The notes beneath the pieces are model-generated. The model saw nothing but the letters and a program-made list of their open reading frames with translations. It did not search any database and was not told where the DNA came from. Below are positions 28,206-37,709 of a stretch of DNA of 64,000 bases, piece by piece (the stretch's first letter is position 1; the number at the start of each line of letters is the position of its first letter). A program made the translations under genes and the position numbers. The stretch comes from Stenotrophomonas sp. BIGb0135. GTDB lineage: Bacteria > Pseudomonadota > Gammaproteobacteria > Xanthomonadales > Xanthomonadaceae. The stretch lies in NCBI RefSeq assembly GCF_024810105.1, contig NZ_JANUDX010000006.1, forward strand, positions 62,001 through 126,000. The letters are read 5' to 3'.

Positions 28206-29627
28206 ATGACCCCAGCTCCCCGCACCCTGTACGACAAACTGTGGGACGCCCACATCGTCGTGCCCGAATCGGACAGCGCGCCCGCCGTGCTGTACATCGA
28301 CCTGCACCTGATCCACGAAGTGACCTCGCCACAGGCCTTCACCGAACTGCGCGAGCGCGGCCTGGCACCGCGCCGGCCGGATCGGACCAAGGCCACCATG
28401 GACCACTCCACCCCGACCCTGCCGGCCGGCCCCGACGGCAAGCTGCCCTACGCCAGCGCCGCCTCCGAAGCCCAGGTGGCCATGCTGGCGCGCAACTGTG
28501 CCGAGCACGGCATCGAGCTGTTCGACCTGCAGTCGGCCAACCGCGGCATCGTGCACGTGATCGCGCCCGAGCAGGGTTTCACCCAGCCGGGCATGACCAT
28601 CGTCTGCGGCGACAGCCACACCTCCACCCACGGTGCGTTCGGCGCCCTGGCCTTCGGCATCGGCACCAGCGAAGTGGGCCACGTACTGGCTACCCAGTGC
28701 CTGCTGCAGCGCAAGGCGAAGACCATGGCCATTACGGTCGACGGCGTGCTGCCGGTGGGCGTGGGCGCCAAGGACGTGGTGCTGCACATCATCGGCGTGA
28801 TCGGCGTCAATGGCGGCACCGGCCACGTGCTGGAATTCCGCGGCAGCGCCATCGAGGCGATGGACATGGAGCAGCGCATGACGTTGTGCAACATGTCGAT
28901 CGAGGCCGGTGCACGCGCCGGCATGGTGGCCCCGGACCAGACCACCTTCGACTGGGTGGCCAACACCCCGCGCGGGCCCAAGGGCGCCGACTTCGACGCC
29001 GCCGTGGCGGCCTGGTCGCAACTGCGCAGCGACGCCGGCGCACGCTTCGATGCGCAGGTCCACATCGAGGCCGCCGACATCCGCCCCACGCTGACCTGGG
29101 GCACCCACCCCGGCACCGCGATCGCGGTGGACCAGCCGATCCCGGCGGCCAACGATGCCGCCGACCAGAAGGGCCTGGACTACATGCACTTCCACGCCGG
29201 GCAGACCCTGGCCGGCACGCCGGTGGACGTGGTGTTCGTCGGCTCGTGCACCAACGGCCGCCTGAGCGACATGCGCGAAGTGGCGCAGGTGCTGCAGGGC
29301 CGCCGCGTCGCCGAGGGCGTGCGCATGCTGGTGGTGCCGGGCTCGGAGATCGTCAAGCGGCAGGCCGAGGCCGAAGGCATCCACGCCATCGTGCGCGCCG
29401 CCGGGGCCGAGTGGCGCGAGCCGGGCTGCTCGATGTGCATCGCCATGAACGGCGATCTGGTGGCACCCGGCCAGCTGGCGGTGAGCACCAGCAACCGCAA
29501 CTTCGAAGGCCGCCAGGGCCCGGGCTCGCGCACACTGCTGGCCTCGCCGATGACCGCGGCCTGGGCAGCGGTGAACGGGCGGGTGTCCGATCCGCGTGAC
29601 CTGTATGCCGCCCAGGAGGTGGCCTGA
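28206..29627 (+). CDS. leuC: 3-isopropylmalate dehydratase large subunit
   Basis: Aconitase-family enzyme that with LeuD isomerises 2-isopropylmalate to 3-isopropylmalate. The 473-residue length is normal. The 4Fe-4S ligands are the cysteines in [15 protein letters not shown] and [14 protein letters not shown]. Other motifs: [60 protein letters not shown] 28206 is used. The end overlaps leuD by one base (ATGA), so the two subunits are translationally coupled. Confidence 0.97.
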   Translation: MTPAPRTLYDKLWDAHIVVPESDSAPAVLYIDLHLIHEVTSPQAFTELRERGLAPRRPDRTKATMDHSTPTLPAGPDGKLPYASAASEAQVAMLARNCAEHGIELFDLQSANRGIVHVIAPEQGFTQPGMTIVCGDSHTSTHGAFGALAFGIGTSEVGHVLATQCLLQRKAKTMAITVDGVLPVGVGAKDVVLHIIGVIGVNGGTGHVLEFRGSAIEAMDMEQRMTLCNMSIEAGARAGMVAPDQTTFDWVANTPRGPKGADFDAAVAAWSQLRSDAGARFDAQVHIEAADIRPTLTWGTHPGTAIAVDQPIPAANDAADQKGLDYMHFHAGQTLAGTPVDVVFVGSCTNGRLSDMREVAQVLQGRRVAEGVRMLVVPGSEIVKRQAEAEGIHAIVRAAGAEWREPGCSMCIAMNGDLVAPGQLAVSTSNRNFEGRQGPGSRTLLASPMTAAWAAVNGRVSDPRDLYAAQEVA

Positions 29628-30205
29628 TGAGCGGCTTCCGCACCCTGACCTCGACCAGCGTGGTGCTGCGCGAGACCAATATCGACACCGACCAGATCAT
29701 CCCGGCGCGGTTCCTGTCCACCACCGAGCGCGCCGGCCTGGGCAAGCACGCCTTCAACGACTGGCGCTGGCAGGCCGACGGCATGCCCAACCCGGGCTTT
29801 GCCTTCAACCAGCCGCACAACGCCGGACGCAGCATCCTGCTGGCCGGGCGCAACTTCGGCTGCGGCTCCTCGCGCGAACACGCGCCGTGGGCGCTGACCG
29901 ACCTGGGCCTGCGCGCGATCGTCAGCAGCGAAATCGCCGACATCTTCCGCGGCAATTCCCTGAAGAACGGGCTGCTGCCGATCGTGCTGGACGAGGCCGA
30001 CGTGCAGACGCTGATGCAGCGCCCGGACGACACATTGACCATCGACATCGCCGCGCGCGAGCTGCGCACGCCCGATGGCCGCGTCTACACCTTCCCGCTG
30101 GACGGCTTCTCGCAGACCTGCCTGCTGGAGGGCGTGGACCAGTTGGGCTACCTGTTGGGCCGCACGTCTGACATCGAACTTTACGAGAGTGAACATGCAC
30201 GCTGA
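29627..30205 (+). CDS. leuD: 3-isopropylmalate dehydratase small subunit
   Basis: Swivel subunit of isopropylmalate isomerase, 192 residues. Motifs: [59 protein letters not shown]. The start overlaps the leuC stop, and the last 11 bases overlap leuB, so the leuC-leuD-leuB cluster has no intergenic space. Confidence 0.97.
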   Translation: MSGFRTLTSTSVVLRETNIDTDQIIPARFLSTTERAGLGKHAFNDWRWQADGMPNPGFAFNQPHNAGRSILLAGRNFGCGSSREHAPWALTDLGLRAIVSSEIADIFRGNSLKNGLLPIVLDEADVQTLMQRPDDTLTIDIAARELRTPDGRVYTFPLDGFSQTCLLEGVDQLGYLLGRTSDIELYESEHAR

Positions 30206-31259
30206 GATCGTCGTACTGCCGGGTGACGGCATTGGTCCGGAAGTCGCCGCCGCCGCCGTCGCGGTGCTGGGCGCCGTTGCCGGCCGCTTTGGCCACACCT
30301 TCAACTTCAGCGAACACGACATCGGGGGCATCGCCATCGACCGCCATGGCGAGCCGCTGCCGGCCGCCACGCTGGACGCCTGCCGCAACGCCCAGGCGAT
30401 TCTGCTCGGCGCGGTGGGCGGCCCGAAGTGGTCCGACCCGAATGCCACGGTCCGCCCGGAGCAGGGCCTGCTGGCGATCCGCAAGGCGCTGGGCCTGTAC
30501 GCCAACCTGCGCCCGGTGCGCACCCATGAAGCCGCACTGGACGCGTCGCCGATCAAGGCCGAGCTGCTGAAGGGCGTGGACTTCGTGGTGGTGCGTGAAC
30601 TGACCGGCGGCATCTATTTCGGCGAGAAGACCCGCACCGCCGACACCGCCAGCGACCTGTGCAGCTACAGCGTGGGCGAGATCGAGCGCGTGCTGCGCAC
30701 CGCCTTCCGCCTGGCGCAGACCCGCCGCGGCAAGGTCACGTCGGTGGACAAGGCCAACGTGCTGGAAACCTCGCGCCTGTGGCGCGACGTGGCCGCGCGC
30801 ATCGGCCGCGACGAGTTCCCGGACGTTGCGCTGGAGCACCAGCTGGTCGATTCGATGGCCATGCACCTGCTGGCCAAGCCGCGCGAGTACGACGTGATCG
30901 TCACCGAGAACATGTTCGGCGACATCCTCACCGACGAAGCCTCGATGCTGGCCGGTTCGCTGGGTCTGCTGCCGTCGGCCTCGCTGGGCGAGCCGGGCGC
31001 GGTGGGCATCTACGAGCCGATCCACGGCTCGGCCCCGGACATCGCCGGCAAGGGCATTGCCAACCCCTACGCCACCATCTTCAGCGCCGCGATGCTGCTG
31101 CGCCATTCGTTGGGGTTGGAGGACGAAGCCGCCGCGGTGGAAGCGGCCGTGCATGCGGCGCTGGATGCCGGCGTGTTCACTGCAGACCTGGCTGCCAAGG
31201 GCCAGGCGGTGAGCACCACGCAGGCCACCGACGCGGTGCTGGCGCGCCTGTGCGGCTGA
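30195..31259 (+). CDS. leuB: 3-isopropylmalate dehydrogenase
   Basis: NAD-dependent enzyme that oxidises and decarboxylates 3-isopropylmalate to 2-oxoisocaproate. The 354 residues show [20 protein letters not shown], the substrate residues in [61 protein letters not shown] and [26 protein letters not shown] 30195 lies within leuD. The C-terminal end [15 protein letters not shown] is odd in one respect: the DNA for these codons is repeated twice more downstream, each time followed by a stop (see the repeat entry). Confidence 0.97.
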   Translation: MHAEIVVLPGDGIGPEVAAAAVAVLGAVAGRFGHTFNFSEHDIGGIAIDRHGEPLPAATLDACRNAQAILLGAVGGPKWSDPNATVRPEQGLLAIRKALGLYANLRPVRTHEAALDASPIKAELLKGVDFVVVRELTGGIYFGEKTRTADTASDLCSYSVGEIERVLRTAFRLAQTRRGKVTSVDKANVLETSRLWRDVAARIGRDEFPDVALEHQLVDSMAMHLLAKPREYDVIVTENMFGDILTDEASMLAGSLGLLPSASLGEPGAVGIYEPIHGSAPDIAGKGIANPYATIFSAAMLLRHSLGLEDEAAAVEAAVHAALDAGVFTADLAAKGQAVSTTQATDAVLARLCG

Positions 31260-31795
31260 AAAGCGGCCTCGCCTGTAAAGCCGACCGTTGGTCGGCTGCT
31301 CTCCGCGCCGGGATTGAAGGCAGCCGACCAACGGTCGGCTCTACGGGATGCATCGGTGCAGCCGACCAACGGTCGGCTCTACGAGATGCATCGGGCGCAG
31401 CCGACCAACGGTCGGCTCTACTTCAGACTTGGCGGCAAGCACCACGCAGGCCACCGACGCGGTGCTGGCGCGCCTGCGCGGCTGAAAAGCGGCCACGCCC
31501 GTAGAGCCGACCGTTGGTCGGCTGCTCTCCGCGCCGTGGTTGAGAGCAGCCGACCAACGGTCGGCTCTACGGGATGCATCGGGCGCAGTCGACCAACGGT
31601 CGGCTCTACTTCAGACCTGGCGGTGAGCACCACGCAGGCCACCGACGCGGTGCTGGCACGCCTGCACGGCTGAAAAGCGGCCACGCCCGTAGAGCCGACC
31701 GTTGGTCGGCTGCTCTCCGCGCCGGGATTGAGGGCAGCCGACCAACGGTCGGCTCTACGGGATGCGTGGGGAGAGCCGACCGACGGTGGGCTCTC
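31183..31795. repeat. three tandem copies of the leuB 3' end plus inverted GTAG-type REP palindromes
   Basis: The segment from CAGACCTGGC through [15 protein letters not shown] and its stop, then AAAAGCGGCC and a set of palindromes, occurs three times. The AGCACCACGCAGGCC stretch starts at 31212, 31438 and 31626, and stops fall at 31257, 31483 and 31671. Copies two and three are 188 bp apart. The penultimate codon differs: TGC, CGC, CAC (Cys, Arg, His). Each copy then has GTAGAGCCGACC...GGTCGGCT (GTAAAGCC in copy one) and one to three inverted partners. The 546 bases between leuB and smeP hold nothing else. Confidence 0.92.
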
Positions 31796-31805
31796 CCGCC
31801 ATTGA

Positions 31806-34800
31806 TTACCCCTCGCCGGTCTTCCCTTCATCCGGCTTCACCCGGAACCACGCCGCGTACAGCGCCGGCAGGAACACCAGGGTCAGCACGGTACCAACGA
31901 TCAACCCGCCCATGATCGAGATCGCCATGGAGCCGTAGAAGGCACTGCGCGACAGCGGGATCATCGCCAGCACCGCGGCCAGCGCGGTCAGCACGATCGG
32001 GCGGAAGCGGCGCACGGTGGCGTCGATGATGGCGTGCCATCGGTCGTGCCCGGCGTCGATATCCTGCTGGATCTGGTCGATCAGGATCACAGAGTTGCGC
32101 ATGATCATGCCGGCCAGCGCGATGGTGCCCAGCAGCGCCACGAAGCCGAACGGCGCGCGGAACAGCAGCAGGAACAGCGTGGCGCCGATGATGCCCAGCG
32201 GCGCGGTGACCAGCACCATCGCCGCACGCGAGAAGCTGCGCAGCTGCAGCATCAGCAACGTGGCCACCACGATCAGGAACAGCGGCATGCCGGCCTTGAT
32301 CGAGTTCTGTCCACGTGCCGAATCCTCCACGGTGCCGCCGGTTTCCAGCAGATAGCCCGAGGGCAGCTGCGCGCGGATGCCCTCCAGGGTGGGCAGGATC
32401 TGCTGCACCACGTCCAGCGGCTGCATGCCATCGCCGATATCGGCGCGCACGGTCACCGTGGGCAGGCGGTTGCGGTGCCAGATGATGCCGTCTTCGAAGG
32501 CGTATTCCAGCCGCGCCACCTGCGACAGCGTCACCGACGTACCGCTGGCGGTGGGGATGGCCAGGCTGCCGAGCATGCCCAGCTGGGCGCGCTCGTTGTC
32601 CGGGCCGCGCAGCAGCATCTCGATCTGGCGATTGCCTTCGCGGTAGGTACTCACGCTCATGCCCGCCAGCGAGCTGGTCAGGAACTGGCTGACCTGCGCA
32701 CTGCTCACGCCCAGCGCACGCGCGCGGTCCTGGTCGATCACCAGCCGTACCACCTTGCTCGGCTCGCTCCAGTCCAGGTTGACGTTGATCACGTGCGGGT
32801 TCTCGCGCACCTTGGCCTCGACCTGGCGTGCGATCGCCTGCACCTGCGCGATGTGCTCGCCGGACACACGCATCTGCACCGGATAGCCCACCGGCGGCCC
32901 ATTCTCGAGACGGGTCACGCGCATCTGCACGTCCGGGAACTGCTTGATCACGTCCTTGATCAGCCAGTCGCGGGTCGCCTCGCGGGCCTTGGCATCGGCG
33001 GTGAGCACCACGAACTGCGAGAAGTTGGTGGCCGGCAGCTGCTGGTCCAGCGGCAGGTAGAAACGCGGCGAACCGGTGCCCACGTAGGCCACGTAGTTGC
33101 TGATGCCCTCGCGACCCTGCAGCAGCTTCTCCAGCTTGCTGGCCTGGGCCTGGGTGGCGGCCAGCGACGCGCCTTCGGCCAGTTCGATGTCCACCATCAG
33201 TTCGGGCCGGGTCGAATCGGGGAAGAACTGCTGCGGCACGAAGCGGAAGATCGCCAGCGAGAAGATGAACAACGCAATCGTGGCGCCGATCACCCACCAG
33301 CGATGGCGCAGGCAGGTATCCAGGAAGCCGCGGAAACGCGTGTAGAACGGTCGCTGGTAGGGGTCGTGGTCGTGCGCATGTTCCTTCGGCGCGATCCAGC
33401 GCGCGAACGCGGGATGGCGGTCGGCCCACTGCAGGCGCCTGGCACGCCAGCGCCCGGCCAGGCTGGTCGGCTTGGGCAGCTGCGGATTGAACAGGTCCGG
33501 CAGCATCTTGTCGCCCAGGTACGGGATGAACAGCACCGCGGCAATCCACGACACCACCAGCGCGATGGTCACCACCTGGAACAGCGAGCGGGTGTACTCG
33601 CCGGTGCTGGACGCGGCGGTGGCGATCGGCAGGAAGCCGGCCGCGGTGATCAGCGTGCCGGTCAGCATCGGGAAGGCGGTGGATTCCCAGGCGAAACTGG
33701 CCGCGCGCAGGCGGTCGTAGCCCTGCTCCATCTTGGTGGCCATCATCTCCACCGCGATGATCGCATCGTCCACCAGCAGGCCGAGCGCCAGCACCAGCGC
33801 GCCGAGCGAAATCTTGTGCAGGCCGATGCCGAAGTAATGCATGACGAAGAAGGTCATCGCCAGCACCAGCGGAATGGTCACGCCCACCACCAGGCCGGTG
33901 CGCAGGCCCAGCGAGAAGAAGCTGACCAGCAGCACGATCACCACCGCTTCGGTCAGCACCTGCACGAACTCGCCCACCGACTCTTCCACCGCGTGCGGCT
34001 GGTCGGACACCTTGCGCAGCTGCATGCCCGCCGGCAGGGTCTTCTGCAGGCGCTCGAACTCGGCATCCAGGGTGGCACCGAGCTTGAGGATGTCGCCGCC
34101 GTCCTTCATCGCCACGGCCAGGCCGATGGCGTCTTCGCCCATGAAGCGCATCTTCGGCGAGGCCGGGTCGGCGAAGCCGCGCTTGACCTCGGCGATGTCA
34201 CCCAGGTGCAGGGTGCGTTCGCCGGCCTGGATCGGGAACGCGCGGATGTCCTCGATCGAATCGAACTGGCCGGTCACGCGCAGCTGCACGCGGTCGGTGG
34301 GGGTTTCGAAGAAGCTGGTGCCAGCGACCGCGTTCTGGTCGGCCAGCGCCTGCTGCACCTGCTGCAGCGACACGCCCAGGGTGGCCAGCTTGGTGTTGGA
34401 CAGTTCGATCCAGACCTTCTCGTCCTGCAGGCCGACCAGATCGATCTTGCCCACGTCCGGCACGCGCTGCAGCTCCAGCTGGATGCGGTCGGCGTAGTCG
34501 CGCATCACCGCGTAATCGAAGCCCTTGCCGGTCAACGCGTAGATGTTGCCGAAGGTGTCGCCGAACTCATCGTTGTAGAACGGCCCGACGATCTCACGCG
34601 GCAGCGTGGCGCGGATGTCGCCCACGCGCTTGCGTACCTGGTACCAGAGGTCCGGGATCTGCTTGGAGCGCAGGCTGTCGCGCGCCATGAAGATCACCTG
34701 CGATTCGCCCGGGCGCGAGTAGGAGCGGATGAACTCGTACTCGCCGGTGTTCATCAGCGCTTTTTCGATCGGCTCGGTGACCTGGCGAGAGACCTGCTCG

Positions 34801-34976
34801 GCGGTGGCACCGGGCCACATCGTGCGGACCACCATCGCCTTGAAGGTGAACGGCGGATCCTCGGACTGGCCCAGGTGCTTGTAGGACCACGCGCCGATGA
34901 TCGCGAAGGCCAGCATCGCGAACAGCACCAGCGGGCGATTGCCCAACGCCCATTCGGAGAGATTGAAGCGGCGCAC
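31806..34976 (-). CDS. smeP: RND multidrug efflux transporter, SmeP type
   Basis: Proton-driven inner-membrane pump of 1056 residues. It has the RND layout of 12 membrane helices and two large periplasmic loops. Helix 4 carries the proton-relay aspartates in GALVLALGLLVDDAIIAVEMM, and the N-terminal signature is GQSEDPPFTFKAMVVRTMWPGATAEQVSRQVTEPIEKAL. The start codon is GTG 34976, four bases after the stop of the adaptor gene. With smeO, smeRo, pcm and tolC it matches the five-gene SmeOP-TolC cluster described in Stenotrophomonas maltophilia, which exports several antibiotics and detergents. The assignment rests on gene order and family, not on an alignment. Confidence 0.92.
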   Translation of the reverse strand: MRRFNLSEWALGNRPLVLFAMLAFAIIGAWSYKHLGQSEDPPFTFKAMVVRTMWPGATAEQVSRQVTEPIEKALMNTGEYEFIRSYSRPGESQVIFMARDSLRSKQIPDLWYQVRKRVGDIRATLPREIVGPFYNDEFGDTFGNIYALTGKGFDYAVMRDYADRIQLELQRVPDVGKIDLVGLQDEKVWIELSNTKLATLGVSLQQVQQALADQNAVAGTSFFETPTDRVQLRVTGQFDSIEDIRAFPIQAGERTLHLGDIAEVKRGFADPASPKMRFMGEDAIGLAVAMKDGGDILKLGATLDAEFERLQKTLPAGMQLRKVSDQPHAVEESVGEFVQVLTEAVVIVLLVSFFSLGLRTGLVVGVTIPLVLAMTFFVMHYFGIGLHKISLGALVLALGLLVDDAIIAVEMMATKMEQGYDRLRAASFAWESTAFPMLTGTLITAAGFLPIATAASSTGEYTRSLFQVVTIALVVSWIAAVLFIPYLGDKMLPDLFNPQLPKPTSLAGRWRARRLQWADRHPAFARWIAPKEHAHDHDPYQRPFYTRFRGFLDTCLRHRWWVIGATIALFIFSLAIFRFVPQQFFPDSTRPELMVDIELAEGASLAATQAQASKLEKLLQGREGISNYVAYVGTGSPRFYLPLDQQLPATNFSQFVVLTADAKAREATRDWLIKDVIKQFPDVQMRVTRLENGPPVGYPVQMRVSGEHIAQVQAIARQVEAKVRENPHVINVNLDWSEPSKVVRLVIDQDRARALGVSSAQVSQFLTSSLAGMSVSTYREGNRQIEMLLRGPDNERAQLGMLGSLAIPTASGTSVTLSQVARLEYAFEDGIIWHRNRLPTVTVRADIGDGMQPLDVVQQILPTLEGIRAQLPSGYLLETGGTVEDSARGQNSIKAGMPLFLIVVATLLMLQLRSFSRAAMVLVTAPLGIIGATLFLLLFRAPFGFVALLGTIALAGMIMRNSVILIDQIQQDIDAGHDRWHAIIDATVRRFRPIVLTALAAVLAMIPLSRSAFYGSMAISIMGGLIVGTVLTLVFLPALYAAWFRVKPDEGKTGEG

Positions 34977-34980
34977 GGGC

Positions 34981-36111
34981 TCAGTGCCCCTTGCCGGCGG
35001 CAGCGGGGGCGGCTGCCGGTGCCAGCACCGGGCGGTTCTGGCGGTCGACCGGGGTCACCACCTGGCCCTCGCGCAGCAGGTGCCCGCCCGCGGCGACCAC
35101 CCAGTCGCCGGCGCTCACGCCGGACAGCACCGGCACCGTCTCGGCACCATAGGCCCCCACGGTCACCGGGGTCGCCTTGATCGCCCCGTTGGCCGGGTTC
35201 ACCACCCACACGCTGGCCTTGCCATCGGCGCCGCGCAGCACGGCCGCCAGCGGCAGCTGTTGGGTGCCGCTACGGCCGGCCGTGGCGAACACGCGCGCAC
35301 TCTGGCCCAGCTCCACTTCGCCCTGCGCCTCCGGCGCCAGGCTCACGCGGGTGGCATAGGTGCGCGCCTGCGCGTCGGCGGCCGGGGCGATCTCGCGGAT
35401 CGTGCCGGGCAGCAGCTGGCCCGGACGGTTCCACAGCTCCACCTGGACCGGCTGGCCCACCTGGTAGTCGCGGATGCTGCTTTCCGGCAGCGCGATCAGC
35501 ACCTCGCGGCCGCCATCGGCAGCCAGGGTGAACACGGTCTGCCCGGCACTGACCACCTGCCCGGCTTCGGCCTGGCGGCTGGCGATCACGCCATCGGCCG
35601 GCGCGCGCAGCTGCGCATACTCGGCCTGGTTGCGGGCCACGGCCAGGTTGGCGCGGGCGGCGTTGGCCTGGCCCTGCGCGGCCTTGAACGCGGCGGTCTG
35701 CTGGTCCAGCGCGGAGCGGCTCACCAGCTGGTCCTCGGCCAGCGTGGCGTAGCGCTTCTGGTCGTCGCGGGCGCGCACCAGGTCCGCTTCGGCCGCGGCC
35801 AGCTGGGCCTGCGAGGCAGCGGCCTGCGAGGCGTAGTCGGCCGCGTCCAGTTCGGCCAGCAGCTGGCCGCGGGTCACGCGCTGGCCGGCATCGACATGGC
35901 GCTTGACCAGGTTGCCACCGACCCGGAACGACAGCGGGCTTTCCTGGCGGGCGTGGATCTCACCGGGATAGGCGGCCGCTTCCTGGCCGGCCACGGTGCC
36001 CGGATGCACCACCAGCACCGGGATCGCCGCCGCCGGTTCGGCATCCTGCCTGCCACACGCCGCCAACATCACCAGCAGCGCAGCGCCGCCCACCCATCGC
36101 ATGTTTTTCAT
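34981..36111 (-). CDS. smeO: RND periplasmic adaptor lipoprotein, SmeO type
   Basis: Membrane-fusion protein of 376 residues linking pump and outer-membrane channel. A lipoprotein signal is present (GGAALLVMLAACGRQ, cysteine near 20). The barrel-sandwich/lipoyl half-motifs are YPGEIHARQESPLSFRVGGNLVKRHVDAGQRVTRGQLLAELD and LRAPADGVIASRQAEAGQVVSAGQ. Between them is an alpha-helical hairpin rich in Ala and Gln. ATG 36111 gives the lipoprotein signal; longer in-frame starts run into the regulator region. It is first in the smeO-smeP unit, divergent from its likely repressor gene. Confidence 0.93.
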   Translation of the reverse strand: MKNMRWVGGAALLVMLAACGRQDAEPAAAIPVLVVHPGTVAGQEAAAYPGEIHARQESPLSFRVGGNLVKRHVDAGQRVTRGQLLAELDAADYASQAAASQAQLAAAEADLVRARDDQKRYATLAEDQLVSRSALDQQTAAFKAAQGQANAARANLAVARNQAEYAQLRAPADGVIASRQAEAGQVVSAGQTVFTLAADGGREVLIALPESSIRDYQVGQPVQVELWNRPGQLLPGTIREIAPAADAQARTYATRVSLAPEAQGEVELGQSARVFATAGRSGTQQLPLAAVLRGADGKASVWVVNPANGAIKATPVTVGAYGAETVPVLSGVSAGDWVVAAGGHLLREGQVVTPVDRQNRPVLAPAAAPAAAGKGH

Positions 36112-36211
36112 GAGGTACAGGACCTGAAAGGAAATCCGGAAGAACGCGCTGGCAACACATACTGTTGCAGCACGGCCAATAGTGAACCAGCCGGTATAGT
36201 ATAAATATCGA

Positions 36212-36221
36212 ACCGATTGGT
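36212..36221. promoter_or_regulatory. possible TetR-type operator between smeO and smeRo
   Basis: ACCGATTGGT is an imperfect palindrome (8 of 10 positions symmetric) in the A/T-rich 124-bp gap between the divergent genes, 14 bases before the smeRo start. A TetR repressor often binds such a site to control both promoters. No experiment is implied. Confidence 0.4.
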
Positions 36222-36235
36222 CTAGTATTGTTTGG

Positions 36236-36907
36236 ATGACTGATCCGACCTCTCCCGTCGCCCCCGCCAAGCCGCCTGCCAAGGCGTCCGGGCCCGGCCG
36301 ACCCAAGGACCTGGGCAAGCGCGCCGCGATCCTGGACGCGGCCAAGTCACTGTTCGTCGAGCAGGGCTACAACGGCGTCAGCATGGACAGCATCGCCGCA
36401 CAGGCGGGCGTCTCCAAGCTGACGGTTTACAGTCATTTCGGCGACAAAGAGACCCTTTTCACCGAAGCTGTCAAATCCACCTGCGTCGCCATGCTGCCCG
36501 ACGCGCTGTTCGTGCCCGACGCCGAAGGCCCGTTGCGCGACCAGTTGATGGGCATCGGCCATGCCTTCTTCAGCATGATCACCTCGGCCGAAGCGGTGGC
36601 CGTGCAGCGGGTGATGATGGCCCCGGAAACCGACGACCGGCTGCGCGAGATGTTCTGGGTGGCCGGCCCGCAACGCACCACGGACGCCCTGGCCGACTTC
36701 CTGCAGGCCCGCGTGGCCCGTGGCGAGCTTGAGATCGAGGACTGCCAGACGGCGGCGCTGCAACTGATGACGCTGCTCAAAGGCGAGCTGCATACGCATA
36801 TGATGTGCGGGCTGCGACCGACCCCGGCCGAGTGCGATGCCAACGCCCAGGTGGGCGCCAGCGTCGACTTCTTCCTGAGGGCGTACGCGCCACGCCCACC
36901 GGCGTGA
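36236..36907 (+). CDS. smeRo: TetR-family repressor, SmeRo type
   Basis: DNA-binding protein of 223 residues. After a Pro/Ala-rich start, the TetR helix-turn-helix occupies about 25-72 (RAAILDAAKSLFVEQGYNGVSMDSIAAQAGVSKLTVYSHFGDKETLF). The C-terminal ligand domain resembles the TetR_C AcrR-type (GHAFFSMITSAEAVAVQRVM). It is divergent from smeO and upstream of pcm-tolC. In S. maltophilia the gene at this place has been named smeRo; in most such systems the regulator represses the adjacent pump. Confidence 0.92.
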   Translation: MTDPTSPVAPAKPPAKASGPGRPKDLGKRAAILDAAKSLFVEQGYNGVSMDSIAAQAGVSKLTVYSHFGDKETLFTEAVKSTCVAMLPDALFVPDAEGPLRDQLMGIGHAFFSMITSAEAVAVQRVMMAPETDDRLREMFWVAGPQRTTDALADFLQARVARGELEIEDCQTAALQLMTLLKGELHTHMMCGLRPTPAECDANAQVGASVDFFLRAYAPRPPA

Positions 36908-37045
36908 CATCAACATGAATGGACCGGAGGTCGCGGTGACTTCCGGCACTGCGACCCCGGCGCGACGGCAGCGATGCTCTCAGCGCGCCGCCGGCTCCCG
37001 GCACCGGTAAAATGGCCGGCCCACTGCGCTGGAACTAGAAACCTC

Positions 37046-37693
37046 ATGACGATCGATTACTCCCACGCCCGCGAACTGATGGTCGAACAACAGATCCGTC
37101 CCTGGGACGTGCTGGAGATCCGCGTGCTCGACGTACTGGCACGCCTGCCGCGCGAAGCGTTCGTCGCTGAATCGCACAAGGCCCTCGCTTACGCCGACAT
37201 CGAACTGCCGCTGGGCTTCGCGCAGAAGATGATGAAGCCGGTCATCGAAGGCCGGACCCTGCAGGCGCTCGACCTGCAGCCGGGGGATGAAGTGCTGGAG
37301 ATCGGTACCGGCAGCGGCTTCCTGAGCGCCTGCATGGGCGAGCTGGCCCGCGAAGTGCTGAGCCTGGAAATCCAGCCGGAACTGGCTGCCAGCGCGCGCG
37401 CGCGTCTGGATGCCGCCGGCCTGGGCAACAACGTGCGGATCGAAACCGCCGACGCCTTGAGCTGGGACACCGACCGTCGCTTCGACGCGATCTGCGTGAC
37501 CGCCGCGGTGGACACCATCCCGTCACGTTTCACCCAGTGGCTGCGTCCGGGTGGCCGCCTGTTCGTGATCCGCGGCCGCTCGCCGGTCATGGAAGCGGTG
37601 CTGGTCAAGGCCGATGGCAGCACCGAGTCGCTGTTCGAAACCGATATCGATTACCTGCGCGGTGCCGCTCCGGCGCCCCAGTTCCAACTCTGA
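37046..37693 (+). CDS. pcm: protein-L-isoaspartate O-methyltransferase-like protein
   Basis: SAM-dependent methyltransferase of 215 residues in the PCMT family, proposed to initiate repair of isoaspartyl residues in damaged proteins. Motifs: EQQIRPWDVLEIRVLDVLARLPREAFV, GDEVLEIGTGSGFLSACMGELAREVLSLEIQPELAASARARL, FDAICVTAAVDTIPSRFTQWLRPGGRLFVI. Gene order places it 16 bp before tolC, and the two are reported as an operon in S. maltophilia. The conserved active-site SxxPxxP-type loop is replaced by LPLGFAQKM, so repair activity is not certain. Confidence 0.88.
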   Translation: MTIDYSHARELMVEQQIRPWDVLEIRVLDVLARLPREAFVAESHKALAYADIELPLGFAQKMMKPVIEGRTLQALDLQPGDEVLEIGTGSGFLSACMGELAREVLSLEIQPELAASARARLDAAGLGNNVRIETADALSWDTDRRFDAICVTAAVDTIPSRFTQWLRPGGRLFVIRGRSPVMEAVLVKADGSTESLFETDIDYLRGAAPAPQFQL

Positions 37694-37709
37694 GTCCAAG
37701 GAAGCCGCA

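Noticed and set aside
31314..31673. 119-codon plus-strand frame after leuB
   Set aside because: It is built of REP palindromes and a duplicated leuB end; it is repeat sequence, not a gene.
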